Shown here: in pieces, positions 1 through 9,002 of the stretch
How positions within the stretch are numbered: position 1 is the first letter of the stretch
Layout of the letters: the number at the start of each line of letters is the position of its first letter
Translations under genes and position numbers: made by a program
Notes under the pieces: model-generated
Databases searched by the model: none
What the model saw: only the letters and a program-made list of their open reading frames with translations
What the model was told of the DNA's origin: nothing
Assembly: GCF_003201815.1 (NCBI RefSeq)
Contig: NZ_QJKB01000009.1
Coordinates: forward strand, 146,934-210,933
DNA from: Undibacterium pigrum
GTDB taxonomy: Bacteria; Pseudomonadota; Gammaproteobacteria; Burkholderiales; Burkholderiaceae_D
Length of the DNA stretch: 64,000 bases
Direction of reading: 5' to 3'

Positions 1-3000
1 TACCATCGCTTAAAATAAGTGCAGCATGGACAGTTTTATCAGAAAATACCTGATTTAAGGCATATACATAAGCCAGCAACTGTTGCCTGTAGCCTGCCTC
101 CTGGCCGGGTAAAAGCTGGCGCTTGTAATCCAATACCCAGACTTCATGCGAAAAAACCACAACCCTGTCCAGGCGCAATAGTTTTTTCTCGACCAGCACA
201 TCCATTTCATTGCGCGCATATATATATGCGGCAGCATCATAAAATTTCTGCAATGCAGAATTACTGAATATACACTCAGCCTGTTTGCGTATTACCGCTG
301 CCACGGTACTGGAACAGGGCAACCAGGCTGCAATGGTTTCGGCATCTGGCACCGCAATGGGCCAGCTCTTTGCGTTATTGCTCAAACGCTCCATCAGGGT
401 ATGCAGGGCTATGCCTTCCAGTTGTTCATCACTGCTTACTTCAAGTACCAGTTCTTCCGCAGGCATGGCAGGAGGTTCAAATACTGCCATGCTGAAGGAC
501 TGGTTCTCCTGTATTTCATTTTCAATATTAGCCGCGTCAGGCAATTTTTCTTCTACATGATCAAGATAGCCATACCAGCTGGGCGTTAGTTGTTTTTTTC
601 CGCTCTGTACGCCGCTGAGTATCAATATCTGCTTGGCACGCGTGATGGCGACATATAAGAGATTCCAGTTTTCTTGCGTGGCCTGGGCTTCTTCCAGTGC
701 AAAAAAACGGTCACGTGCAGCGCCACGCTGGTCTTTTTTACCAAAGACAGAAAAATGCCTTTCTTCACCCGCCTGCAAAGGCCACTGGCACAGAACACCT
801 ATCTTGTCTTTCATGGATTCACTGTGATTGGCATCAAGCATGACGACTATCTTTGCCTCCAGCCCCTTGGCACTGTGGATGGTCAATATACGCACAGCAT
901 CAGCCGCGCTATCAACTGCAGATTCATCAGGCGCATCACTATCACCGCCACGGCGCAAGGCGCTTAGGGCAGCGATGAACTTTGGCAAGCTGGGGTAGCG
1001 CCCTGCATCCAGGTTCAAAGCCAGTTCAGTAAAGCTGTGAATATTACCCATGACCTGGCTGCGCTGTGCGACAGAAGATGCCTGTGCATAGCGTTGCAAG
1101 ACCTCGCCCTGATGCAGAATGCGGTCCAGCAAATCATGCACGGGTAAATAATAAGACGCTTCCATCCATTGCTGCAACAAACTGGCAGCGCGTTGCAGAA
1201 CTGGACAAGACCCATCCTGCGTCGAAACTAATGCCAAGGCTTGCAGGCGCTTCCACCAGGTCATTTCATCGCGTATCGCCAGCGCAATCAAGTCTTCATC
1301 GCTGGCTGCCATGATGGGCGACTTTAAGACATGCGCCAGCGCACGGTTGTCGCCGGGAGTCATCAGGAAATTTAATAATGCGATCAAGTCCAGCACTTCC
1401 AGCGCATCCAGCAAGCCACCACGACGGCTGGAAACAAAGGGAATGCCTGCCTCGCGCAAAGCCTTTTCATAGGCAGACAAATGCGTGCGACGCTTGACCA
1501 GCAGCATCACATCACTCCAGTGAAAGTTATCTGCGCCCTGCGCGGCACGTAAGCCCAGCAAGGCTTGCGCGACTTGCTTGCCTTCTTCATAGCGTTGCTG
1601 GTTTTCTGCTTCTTCCAGCGGGGTTGTCAGCGGATTGCGCAGAGGGAAACGTGAGGGTGCAGCTTCTTCTTCGCTTATCTCCTCAGTATCACCGGACACG
1701 ACCATACCTATCAAAGGCAAACGCCAGACCGCACCGTCCGCATCTGAAGCCGTAGTCTGCGCATGAAACAGTGGGTTGCCATGCATGCTGACATTGAGCA
1801 CATCAACAATGGCTGGTGCATTCCGGCGCGTCTGGTTGGTACGCAAAACCCGAGCTCCCTGCGCTGCCAGCATATTTTGCGCGGCGGTAAACACTCTGGG
1901 TTCAGCACGACGGAATCGATAGATGGATTGTTTTGGGTCACCTACTACAAACACACTGGGCTTGGCACCATCGTCACCATAGGCTTCCAGCCAGGCTTGC
2001 ACTATGCCCCATTGCAGGGGATTGGTATCCTGGAATTCATCCAGCAAGATATGCTTGTAACGCGCATCAAGGCGGCTATGCAGGTAGGCTGCATATTCTT
2101 CATTACTGAGCAGTCTATATGCCTGCCATTCCAGGTCAGCAAAATCAAATACCCGCTGGTCTGACTTCAGGCTTTGATAGCATTCAAGATAAGCGGCGCC
2201 AACAGCAAACAGGGCTTCATTGACTTGCATGACCATTTTTTCGGCGCTACGTTTTTGCAGTTGCTGCAGTGCCTGTACTATCGCTTCACACTCATCTTCA
2301 AAGGCATTGATCTGGTCCGGGCCCAGGTGTTTTTCTATGGAGGCAATCAGCGCCTTGACCTTGACATTATGCGAGCGGATATTGCCTTGACCATTGATGA
2401 AGCCATCGCAAATCATGGCAAAGGCGTCCAGGCTGGGGCCATCTGTCAGGCCCTGCTCTATCTTGCTGGCATTGGTCTGGTTATTTTTTGAACCCTGCCC
2501 CAATACCAGGGCCATGTGGGCAATGCGCTGATATAGCTGGGCATCTTCCCAGATGCTGAGCCGTGCATCCTGGTACAAGTCTGCGCCACATAAATCACGC
2601 AACCAGTCCAGCGGGCCACCCAGTTCAATTTGCTGGTTGCTGGCCCACCACTCTGCCCGCTTGTCGAGGAAAGCCTCCAGCATTTCGCGTGCATTGAAGT
2701 CACCAATTTCCTGATACAGGAATAACAGCGCTTCCTTGATCTCAGCATGTTCTTCCTGCGCCGGCATCTGCATGAGCTGGCCATAGGCTTCTCGTTGTAT
2801 GTCGCCACTGGCTTCCACCAAAGTAAAGCCGTGCGGCACACCTGATGCCAGTGGTGCCAGTTGTATCAGGCGGCCAAACCAGCTATGGAAAGTATCCAGT
2901 GATAATGACTGCGGGCTGGACAAGACCTTTTCATACAGGCCACGCGCCAGAGGTATGACATTCTGCAAGTCAGACTCTGCTATGCCACGTTCAGTCAGCA

Positions 3001-3298
3001 ATTGCCGCACATGGGCGATATCTGCCAGCGCCAGTTCATGCAGCAAATCCATGAGGCGTTCGCGCATTTCCTGAGCAGCCTTGCGGGTAAAGGTAATCGC
3101 CAATAACTCTGCGGGTTCTGCTCCAGCCAGCAAGAGACGCAACATACGCGACACCAGCAACCAGGTCTTGCCACTACCGGCACAAGCCTCTACGACGACG
3201 CTATGACGCGGGTCACATGCAGTTGCTGTGAAGTAGGCGTGGCTGACAGCCTGTCCATTGACTTCATAAGCTTGAGAGTATTGAAGGAGTTCGCTCAT
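1..3298 (-). CDS. AddA-like UvrD-family helicase-nuclease (C-terminus cut by window edge)
   Basis: Predicted ATP-dependent 3'-5' DNA helicase with a C-terminal nuclease, the AddA-like half of a double-strand-break end-processing enzyme. Reading the minus strand from the ATG gives an open frame of 1099 codons that reaches the window edge. Visible motifs: Walker A ACAGSGKT (38-45), UvrD motif II DEFQDTN (420-426), the GDPKQSIYRFR motif shortly after, and near the end a RecB-type nuclease signature (RLDR, then VLDYK with D1057 and K1059). The last visible residues, VHAALILSDG, resemble the usual end of this family, so only a few residues should be missing. The start overlaps the upstream stop by one base (TGATG), implying translational coupling to the AddB-like gene. 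Many relatives are annotated only as UvrD-helicase domain proteins. Confidence 0.9.
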   Translation of the reverse strand, partial: MSELLQYSQAYEVNGQAVSHAYFTATACDPRHSVVVEACAGSGKTWLLVSRMLRLLLAGAEPAELLAITFTRKAAQEMRERLMDLLHELALADIAHVRQLLTERGIAESDLQNVIPLARGLYEKVLSSPQSLSLDTFHSWFGRLIQLAPLASGVPHGFTLVEASGDIQREAYGQLMQMPAQEEHAEIKEALLFLYQEIGDFNAREMLEAFLDKRAEWWASNQQIELGGPLDWLRDLCGADLYQDARLSIWEDAQLYQRIAHMALVLGQGSKNNQTNASKIEQGLTDGPSLDAFAMICDGFINGQGNIRSHNVKVKALIASIEKHLGPDQINAFEDECEAIVQALQQLQKRSAEKMVMQVNEALFAVGAAYLECYQSLKSDQRVFDFADLEWQAYRLLSNEEYAAYLHSRLDARYKHILLDEFQDTNPLQWGIVQAWLEAYGDDGAKPSVFVVGDPKQSIYRFRRAEPRVFTAAQNMLAAQGARVLRTNQTRRNAPAIVDVLNVSMHGNPLFHAQTTASDADGAVWRLPLIGMVVSGDTEEISEEEAAPSRFPLRNPLTTPLEEAENQQRYEEGKQVAQALLGLRAAQGADNFHWSDVMLLVKRRTHLSAYEKALREAGIPFVSSRRGGLLDALEVLDLIALLNFLMTPGDNRALAHVLKSPIMAASDEDLIALAIRDEMTWWKRLQALALVSTQDGSCPVLQRAASLLQQWMEASYYLPVHDLLDRILHQGEVLQRYAQASSVAQRSQVMGNIHSFTELALNLDAGRYPSLPKFIAALSALRRGGDSDAPDESAVDSAADAVRILTIHSAKGLEAKIVVMLDANHSESMKDKIGVLCQWPLQAGEERHFSVFGKKDQRGAARDRFFALEEAQATQENWNLLYVAITRAKQILILSGVQSGKKQLTPSWYGYLDHVEEKLPDAANIENEIQENQSFSMAVFEPPAMPAEELVLEVSSDEQLEGIALHTLMERLSNNAKSWPIAVPDAETIAAWLPCSSTVAAVIRKQAECIFSNSALQKFYDAAAYIYARNEMDVLVEKKLLRLDRVVVFSHEVWVLDYKRQLLPGQEAGYRQQLLAYVYALNQVFSDKTVHAALILSDG

Positions 3299-6048
3299 CA
3301 CCATGCCCCCTTGCGACAGAGGCCACGCATTTCACAATACTGGCAATTTGCTTCTACACCGTGGGCTGGCAAGCTTGCACCTTTCTGTATGGATGACATG
3401 CTGGTTTTAATCGCCAGTGCCAGCTCTGAAACCCAGCGCTCAAAATCGTCAGCAGCGACATCTCCAGCCTTGCCCTGGCTCAGTTCCAGCGCCACATAAT
3501 TGCCTGAGCTGACAGGCAAATCCGTCAAGAGTCCGTAGAACGGCAATTGATGATCTTCACCTTCCTTGAGTCTCCTGCGCAAATCCATCAAGTTTTTAGT
3601 CTTGTAATCGAGTACTGCCACTTCACCATTCATATTTCTGTCTATGCGGTCTATGCGACCTTTCAGCATGATCTGGCCGCCCTGCCATTCCAGCGTCTTT
3701 TCATTCTTGATTTCACCCATGTCAAACTGCCAGCCAGCTTCTTCATGCGCCTGCATCCAGGCGACATAAGCGGGGATAACTTTATCCCAGCGCACGCTAT
3801 AAGCAAGTGCCGCTGGGCTTTTTTGCAAGACATCAGCAAAAAAATCGGCGGAGATATTGCGCAGTAAAGCTTCTTTATCCACACCAGGCTGATTGACTTG
3901 AACAGCTTTCAACTCTTCATGATAACGCTTGAGGATGGCATGCAGCCAGTCGCCATAGTCACGCTTTTCCGGCATATCTGACAGTTCATCCAGAGCACTC
4001 AACCCCAGCATGCGCCCGGCAAAAAACTGATAAGGACACACCACCAGGCTGGTGTAGGCACTGGCGGATAAAGTTGCAGGCAACAACGCAGCCGCAGAGG
4101 GCGTGGGCATATGCTGAGAGCTGGCGTGCATTATCCTGGCTGGCAAATCCAGGGGATGGCTGTCCAGCACGCCTTGTTGGGTACGTTCCAGTGTCAGACC
4201 CAATTGCTCCAGCCAGGGACTGACGGGATTATGTTCGCCATTCAGGCTACCCTGCCAGGATAAAACGATATCAGTATTACTCAGCAATAACTCGGCAAAA
4301 TCACGCAATTGCTGTTGCTGGCGCGACTCGCGGGTTTCCAGTCCGCATTCGCGTCTGACTGCATTTGCAAAAAACAAAATCTCACTGGCTTGCGATGGCA
4401 GGTGTGATGCATCTGCTCCCACCAGTAACACCGCATCAAAGGGACGCAGGCGTGCACCATTCAGCGGCAACATGACAACACGTTTATCGGTATGTGCATA
4501 TACAAATGCCGTGCTCTCCAGTTGCAGGTTCATCAGGGCGCGCCACTCAGCAAAGGTGAATGGGGTTTTCAAGTCCTGGCAGGCAAGCTGCAATTTCTGT
4601 AGCAATTGTATGATTTGCGCGCCAGCCGGGTCTGCCTGAAAGGCATTGAACATAGAGAGGTCAAAGAACACCTGCAAGCTCAGCGCACTCCATTCAGACA
4701 GGCTGCGCCTGCCGGTGAAATTGCCCGCCTGCCGGGACATGGACCTGATCCAGCGGCTGGCTGGCCCGGTATCCTTGCCAGCATCCAGCGCGGCCAATAC
4801 CGATTCCCAACCACCCAGCACATTGGCGCGACGCAAGACCAGCTCTATGCGCATGACCATGTCGGCCTTGGCAGCAATGGCATCCTGTTCAGGCCCAGTA
4901 TTGTCAGTATCTTTCCAAAGCAGATAAGGTGACTTCAAGAAGTCCAGCAAGGCCATGGTATCGGCCCGCGTGGTCACCACTTCCAGCCAGGCTGCGATGG
5001 CTGCCGCAGCGCGGGTGGTAGACAACTTCCAGCCGGTTTCATCGGCCACCATGATCTGTGCGCGTTCCAGCAAGGCGCGTATGCGCCGGGAGACGACTCG
5101 GTCTTGCGCCACCACGGCCACGCTTTGCTTACCAGCCTGCAGCCAGTTGATGATGGTTTGCGCACCCTGCACCGCCTCATCTTCCAGCGACGTGGCGCGA
5201 CACAGGCGTATATAGGAAGTGTCTACATATTCAGTCAGCGCCTGCTGATGCTGGCTGCCGGTATCCTGCAAACCCGGCCAGGCATGGTAATACGGTTGCG
5301 GCAAGGTATGCGCGCGCCAGTCCAGGCTGATTTGCAATACACTTTGTTTCTTTGCCCAGGCTTGCAAGAAAGCCTGCTCCATGGGATTGGGAAGGGTGGG
5401 CGCTATCCACAGCAAAGGCTCGCTGGCCTGCGTGGCAATTTGCAATAACTGGGCATAACGTTTTACTTGCGGGTCATTGCCATCGAGCTGGCTCTGCCAG
5501 ACTGACCACACCAGTTGCGTTTCTTCTGACAATAAGGCCTGTGCAGGCGCGGGCAATTGCGCCAGTGCAGCCTGCCAGTCTTTTTCCAGCTTGCTTTTAT
5601 CCTTGCCCACGGTGGGTAATAAGACAGCAGTCAATTCATCTGACAGCGTCAGCAGGGTCTGTGCCAGCGGCAATAAATCAGTATTGCGGCGCGCACCAAA
5701 TAATTTCTTTAACCAGGGATGTTGCCGCAATTCAGCATACAAACCCATCAGTCTTTCACTGGCATCACCACCGGCGTTATTTTGCAGTGCAGCATCCGGT
5801 GCCTGCATTTCCAGCAGGGCAAACAGGGTCTGTATGCGTGGAGGGATGAAATTACCCTGCAATACCGTCCCCAGCGCCTTTAACAGCAGGTGAGCATGTT
5901 GATACGTAGGTACGATAACGCGGACGGCGGAAAAATCCCGCTCTTGCTGACGTCCCCAGCCCTGCTCTCTGGCAGAGCGCAAAAAAGCCTGGGCAGCCTG
6001 TTGCCAGAATAGCGGGCCGGCGGGTATCAGTTGGGGGGTATGTAGCAT
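3298..6048 (-). CDS. AddB-like PD-(D/E)XK nuclease with Fe-S cysteines
   Basis: A 916-residue protein resembling AddB/RexB, the partner of AddA-type helicases in recombinational repair. The C-terminal third carries a RecB-family nuclease core (GRIDRID, then VLDYKTK with D814 and K816, then a conserved Q and Y). Four cysteines, C671 in VVCPYQFF plus C902, C905 and C911 at the extreme C-terminus, match the spacing of the iron-sulfur staple that closes AddB-type nuclease domains. The N-terminal part has no intact Walker A, as expected for the inactivated helicase fold of AddB. It is first in a two-gene operon with the AddA-like gene and diverges from trxA. The assignment rests on motifs and context; the protein could also be labelled simply PD-(D/E)XK nuclease. 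Confidence 0.85.
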   Translation of the reverse strand: MLHTPQLIPAGPLFWQQAAQAFLRSAREQGWGRQQERDFSAVRVIVPTYQHAHLLLKALGTVLQGNFIPPRIQTLFALLEMQAPDAALQNNAGGDASERLMGLYAELRQHPWLKKLFGARRNTDLLPLAQTLLTLSDELTAVLLPTVGKDKSKLEKDWQAALAQLPAPAQALLSEETQLVWSVWQSQLDGNDPQVKRYAQLLQIATQASEPLLWIAPTLPNPMEQAFLQAWAKKQSVLQISLDWRAHTLPQPYYHAWPGLQDTGSQHQQALTEYVDTSYIRLCRATSLEDEAVQGAQTIINWLQAGKQSVAVVAQDRVVSRRIRALLERAQIMVADETGWKLSTTRAAAAIAAWLEVVTTRADTMALLDFLKSPYLLWKDTDNTGPEQDAIAAKADMVMRIELVLRRANVLGGWESVLAALDAGKDTGPASRWIRSMSRQAGNFTGRRSLSEWSALSLQVFFDLSMFNAFQADPAGAQIIQLLQKLQLACQDLKTPFTFAEWRALMNLQLESTAFVYAHTDKRVVMLPLNGARLRPFDAVLLVGADASHLPSQASEILFFANAVRRECGLETRESRQQQQLRDFAELLLSNTDIVLSWQGSLNGEHNPVSPWLEQLGLTLERTQQGVLDSHPLDLPARIMHASSQHMPTPSAAALLPATLSASAYTSLVVCPYQFFAGRMLGLSALDELSDMPEKRDYGDWLHAILKRYHEELKAVQVNQPGVDKEALLRNISADFFADVLQKSPAALAYSVRWDKVIPAYVAWMQAHEEAGWQFDMGEIKNEKTLEWQGGQIMLKGRIDRIDRNMNGEVAVLDYKTKNLMDLRRRLKEGEDHQLPFYGLLTDLPVSSGNYVALELSQGKAGDVAADDFERWVSELALAIKTSMSSIQKGASLPAHGVEANCQYCEMRGLCRKGAW

Positions 6049-6326
6049 TAAGAAAGTGATGGTTTTACCTGAAGAGCAAGTATACTATGCGACTGCCCAT
6101 GCATTTTGGCGGCAAGCATGACACTTTTCTAAAAAATAGGTTATTATCTACTGCATAGCCAACCACGCCTGACTCATTTTGTTTTAGTCACGGTGCAGCA
6201 CTATTCAACACCATTGAATTCGTGACTATCACCCCCAGATTCAAATCAGAATGCGGCGCTGTCCCAAATTACCGACATTCAGTGGCGCTGTTACCCCTTA
6301 AATTTTTCCCTCTCGTTGAGGATTCC

Positions 6327-6653
6327 ATGAGCGAAAACATCAAATATGTAAGCGATGCTTCATTCGAAGCAGACGTATTAAACTCTAACGTACCTGTATT
6401 GGTCGATTTCTGGGCTGAGTGGTGTGGTCCTTGCAAGATGATCGCCCCTATTCTGGAAGAAGTTGCCAAAGAATATGATGGCAAGATCATTGTTGCAAAG
6501 ATGGACGTAGATGCAAATCAGGCAATTCCTGCCAAGTTTGGTATCCGTGGTATCCCTACCCTGATCCTGTTCAAGGGTGGTAATGTAGCAGCTCAAAAAG
6601 TAGGCGCATTGGCAAAAGGCCAATTAACCTCTTTCATTGACAGTAATATTTAA
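6327..6653 (+). CDS. trxA: Thioredoxin 1
   Basis: Thioredoxin of 108 residues, a cytosolic dithiol reductant for ribonucleotide reductase, methionine sulfoxide reductases and other partners. The active site WCGPC has Cys33 and Cys36, and the cis-proline loop GIPT has Pro77. Length matches the E. coli protein (about 109). The frame stays open further upstream, but this ATG is preceded by GAGGA at a suitable distance and starts the family-typical MSE... N-terminus, so the longer form is rejected. It is followed by rho in the same direction, an arrangement common in Proteobacteria, with about 240 bp between them that contains a large hairpin. Confidence 0.97.
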   Translation: MSENIKYVSDASFEADVLNSNVPVLVDFWAEWCGPCKMIAPILEEVAKEYDGKIIVAKMDVDANQAIPAKFGIRGIPTLILFKGGNVAAQKVGALAKGQLTSFIDSNI

Positions 6654-6674
6654 GGTATTATTGCGGTCTGAAAC

Positions 6675-6713
6675 TTTAAAGCTGTGAACAACATGATTGT
6701 TTGCAGCTTTAAA
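6675..6713 (+). terminator. Hairpin after trxA, possible terminator
   Basis: Two 17-base arms (TTTAAAGCTGTGAACAA and TTGTTTGCAGCTTTAAA, two non-Watson-Crick positions) around a 5-base loop, starting 22 bases after the trxA stop. No clean U-tract follows, so it may be an mRNA 3' end stabiliser rather than an efficient intrinsic terminator. Confidence 0.5.
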
Positions 6714-6816
6714 ATTCAAAATACGAGACAGCTGCCCCGGTTGATGACCCTCAACTGCTGCATGCAAATTCAGACCTGAATTACAAATATTAAATAAAAC
6801 GAAACCAAGACAGAAA

Positions 6817-6879
6817 TTCTTTCTATCCTGTTTAATCCGTAGTTCCTCTGCTCACTCCCCCACCCCATAATCCCATCCC
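6817..6879 (+). promoter_or_regulatory. C-rich, G-poor leader of rho (candidate rut site)
   Basis: This 63-base stretch directly before rho holds 27 C and only 4 G and no evident hairpin. Unstructured C-rich, G-poor RNA is what Rho loads on, and rho is known in E. coli to terminate within its own leader. An autoregulatory rut site is therefore inferred here; nothing else shows it. Confidence 0.45.
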
Positions 6880-6891
6880 GGGACACTCACC

Positions 6892-8154
6892 ATGCATCTA
6901 TCTGAACTAAAGGCCTTACACGTATCCGCTTTATTGGAAATGGCCATAGGACTCGATATCGATAACGCTGCGCGTATGCGTAAGCAGGAATTGATGTTTG
7001 CAATCCTCAAAAAACGTGCAAAATCAGGCGAACAAATTTTTGGCGATGGCGCCCTCGAAGTATTGCCTGACGGCTTTGGCTTCCTGCGCTCGCCAGATGC
7101 CAGTTACATGGCCTCGACTGATGACATCTATATCTCTCCTTCGCAAATCCGCCGTTTCAATCTGCATACTGGCGATTCCATCGAAGGTGAAGTGCGTACA
7201 CCAAAAGATGGTGAACGTTATTTTGCATTGGTGAAGGTGGACAAGGTCAATGGCGAATCGCCTGAAGCCTCCAAGCACCGCATCCTGTTTGAAAATCTGA
7301 CGCCGCTGCACCCGAACAAGGTATTGACACTCGAACGCGAAATGCGCGGCGAAGAAAATACCACCGGCCGCATCATCGACATGATCGCCCCTATTGGCCG
7401 TGGCCAACGCGGTTTGCTGGTAGCGTCACCAAAATCCGGTAAGTCCGTCATGCTGCAACACGTGGCACACGCGATTACCACCAATCACCCTGACGTTACT
7501 CTCATCGTTTTGCTGATCGATGAACGTCCGGAAGAAGTGACCGAGATGCAGCGTTCGGTACGCGGTGAAGTGGTCGCATCGACTTTCGATGAACCAGCTA
7601 CCCGTCACGTACAAGTTGCTGAAATGGTGCTGGAAAAAGCCAAGCGCCTGGTAGAAATGAAAAAAGACGTGGTCATCCTGCTGGATTCCATCACCCGTCT
7701 GGCACGCGCTTACAATACCGTCATCCCTGCTTCTGGCAAGGTATTGACTGGTGGTGTGGACGCAAACGCACTGCAACGTCCAAAACGCTTCTTCGGTGCA
7801 GCACGTAATGTAGAAGAAGGCGGCTCACTGACCATCATCGCGACAGCCCTGATCGAAACCGGCAGCCGTATGGATGACGTGATCTATGAAGAATTCAAAG
7901 GCACGGGCAATATGGAAGTTCATCTGGAACGCCGCCTTGCTGAAAAACGCGTCTACCCAGCCATCAACCTCAACAAATCCGGCACCCGTCGTGAAGAATT
8001 GCTGATCAAGCCGGATCAGTTGCAGAAGATCTGGATCTTGCGCAAATTGCTGTATAGCATGGACGAGATCGAAGCGATGGAGTTCATCCTCGACAAGATG
8101 AAAGCCACGAAAAACAACGCAGAGTTTTTTGAAATGATGCGTAGAGGCGGTTAA
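6892..8154 (+). CDS. rho: Transcription termination factor Rho
   Basis: Hexameric RNA-dependent ATPase that releases RNA polymerase at Rho-dependent terminators. The 420-residue product has the family's full length (E. coli 419) and order: N-terminal Rho_N helices ([18 protein letters not shown]), a cold-shock-like RNA-binding domain with the GFGFLRSP segment, then a RecA-like ATPase with Walker A ASPKSGKS and Walker [22 protein letters not shown] lies 8 bases before the ATG as a modest ribosome-binding site. It is followed by a strong intrinsic terminator. The C-rich leader suggests the usual autogenous control. Confidence 0.98.
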   Translation: MHLSELKALHVSALLEMAIGLDIDNAARMRKQELMFAILKKRAKSGEQIFGDGALEVLPDGFGFLRSPDASYMASTDDIYISPSQIRRFNLHTGDSIEGEVRTPKDGERYFALVKVDKVNGESPEASKHRILFENLTPLHPNKVLTLEREMRGEENTTGRIIDMIAPIGRGQRGLLVASPKSGKSVMLQHVAHAITTNHPDVTLIVLLIDERPEEVTEMQRSVRGEVVASTFDEPATRHVQVAEMVLEKAKRLVEMKKDVVILLDSITRLARAYNTVIPASGKVLTGGVDANALQRPKRFFGAARNVEEGGSLTIIATALIETGSRMDDVIYEEFKGTGNMEVHLERRLAEKRVYPAINLNKSGTRREELLIKPDQLQKIWILRKLLYSMDEIEAMEFILDKMKATKNNAEFFEMMRRGG

Positions 8155-8177
8155 GTTTCCGCCCCTGTTTTCAGGCT

Positions 8178-8210
8178 AAAAAAGCCGTCACTTTTGTGGC
8201 GGCTTTTTTA
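8178..8210 (+). terminator. Bidirectional intrinsic terminator after rho
   Basis: Stem GCCGTCAC/GTGGCGGC (one G-U pair) with a TTTT loop, flanked by AAAAAA on the left and TTTTTT on the right. It can stop rho transcripts on the plus strand and the nitric oxide reductase operon arriving on the minus strand. Confidence 0.9.
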
Positions 8211-8247
8211 TTTTTACTCTGGCAGAATGGCTTATTAGAATGCTTTG

Positions 8248-8586
8248 CTAAGCTACAGCTTTCAACAAGACTATCGTCACCAGAAAAGAAGTATTGCTGA
8301 TCGCCACGACTGCATGCCGCAAACCGGCCGCAAGATACAGCAAGTCACCGGCATGCATGGTCTTTGGTCCCGCCTGTAATTCAACTTGTACTTCACCAGA
8401 AAGGCACTGTATGGTGATGGGGCCATGGACGTGATGCGAAGGCAGGCTCTTTCCCTGCATCAGGTTCATGAGGATGACTTCAAGATGCTCGTCTTTAAAC
8501 AAGGCGTGCGCCGGTACAGCCAGCAATTGCCCTTCAGGTGCCAGCAAGTTGCTTACTTCTCCTGAGTGTAAATGTGGCGTGGCCAT
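8248..8586 (-). CDS. Small cupin-domain protein
   Basis: A 112-residue single-domain cupin. The double-stranded beta-helix core is visible: motif 1 around SHHVHGPITIQCLSGEV and motif 2 around AGDLLYLAAGLRHAV, with His residues in the usual metal-binding places. Its function cannot be read from the sequence. Such proteins often accompany denitrification and NO-response genes; here it is last in a run of three minus-strand genes after the NO reductase and the DUF2249 gene. AGGAGGAG 8 bases before the ATG is one of the strongest ribosome-binding sites in the window, so translation may be high. A role in NO or nitrite stress is inferred from context only. Confidence 0.8.
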   Translation of the reverse strand: MATPHLHSGEVSNLLAPEGQLLAVPAHALFKDEHLEVILMNLMQGKSLPSHHVHGPITIQCLSGEVQVELQAGPKTMHAGDLLYLAAGLRHAVVAISNTSFLVTIVLLKAVA

Positions 8587-8637
8587 TTTATTTCTCCTCC
8601 TATTGCAATCAGACTCAGTGACATGTTCAGCAATGAA

Positions 8638-8901
8638 CTAAGTTGCCACATGAAAATCAATAATGATTTCACCTGGCGCCTGGGACACATAAGCCATTTT
8701 CACACCTGTGCCAAAGTGTTGCTCAATCTGAGCCAGCAATGGCAAGGGATTATGATCATTGCAAAAACGCATGGTTTCCCCAGACTTTAATGCCGACAAG
8801 GCACCAAAAATCGCTGCATGACGAAAACGCTTGGCAACGCCACGCGCATCAAATTCATACACGCCTTCAGCCAATACGGGAATGGAACAATCGTGAACCA
8901 T
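8638..8901 (-). CDS. DUF2249 domain protein
   Basis: An 87-residue protein with the DUF2249 pattern: a FDARGVAKRFRHAAIFGAL start, a SGETMRFCNDHNPLPLL centre with the family's DH-P-L motif, and an IIIDFHV strand at the end. The family is small, TusA-like in size, and frequently encoded beside nitrate, nitrite or NO reductase genes; its biochemical activity is not established. AAGGAG precedes the ATG. It lies about 100 bp after norB and about 50 bp before the cupin gene, all on one strand, so co-transcription with norB is likely. The shared NsrR/FNR promoter would then control it too. Confidence 0.85.
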   Translation of the reverse strand: MVHDCSIPVLAEGVYEFDARGVAKRFRHAAIFGALSALKSGETMRFCNDHNPLPLLAQIEQHFGTGVKMAYVSQAPGEIIIDFHVAT

Positions 8902-9002
8902 GATGAAACTCCTTTTAATATAGATGAAAATAAGCAGAAATCACAGGGAGAGTCATTGCTGCCCTCCCTTAAATGAATAACCAAGAAATAACCAAAAAAT
9001 GA

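Noticed and set aside
6049..6326. LexA box for the AddAB-like operon
   Set aside because: No CTGT-N8-ACAG sequence in the divergent region with trxA.
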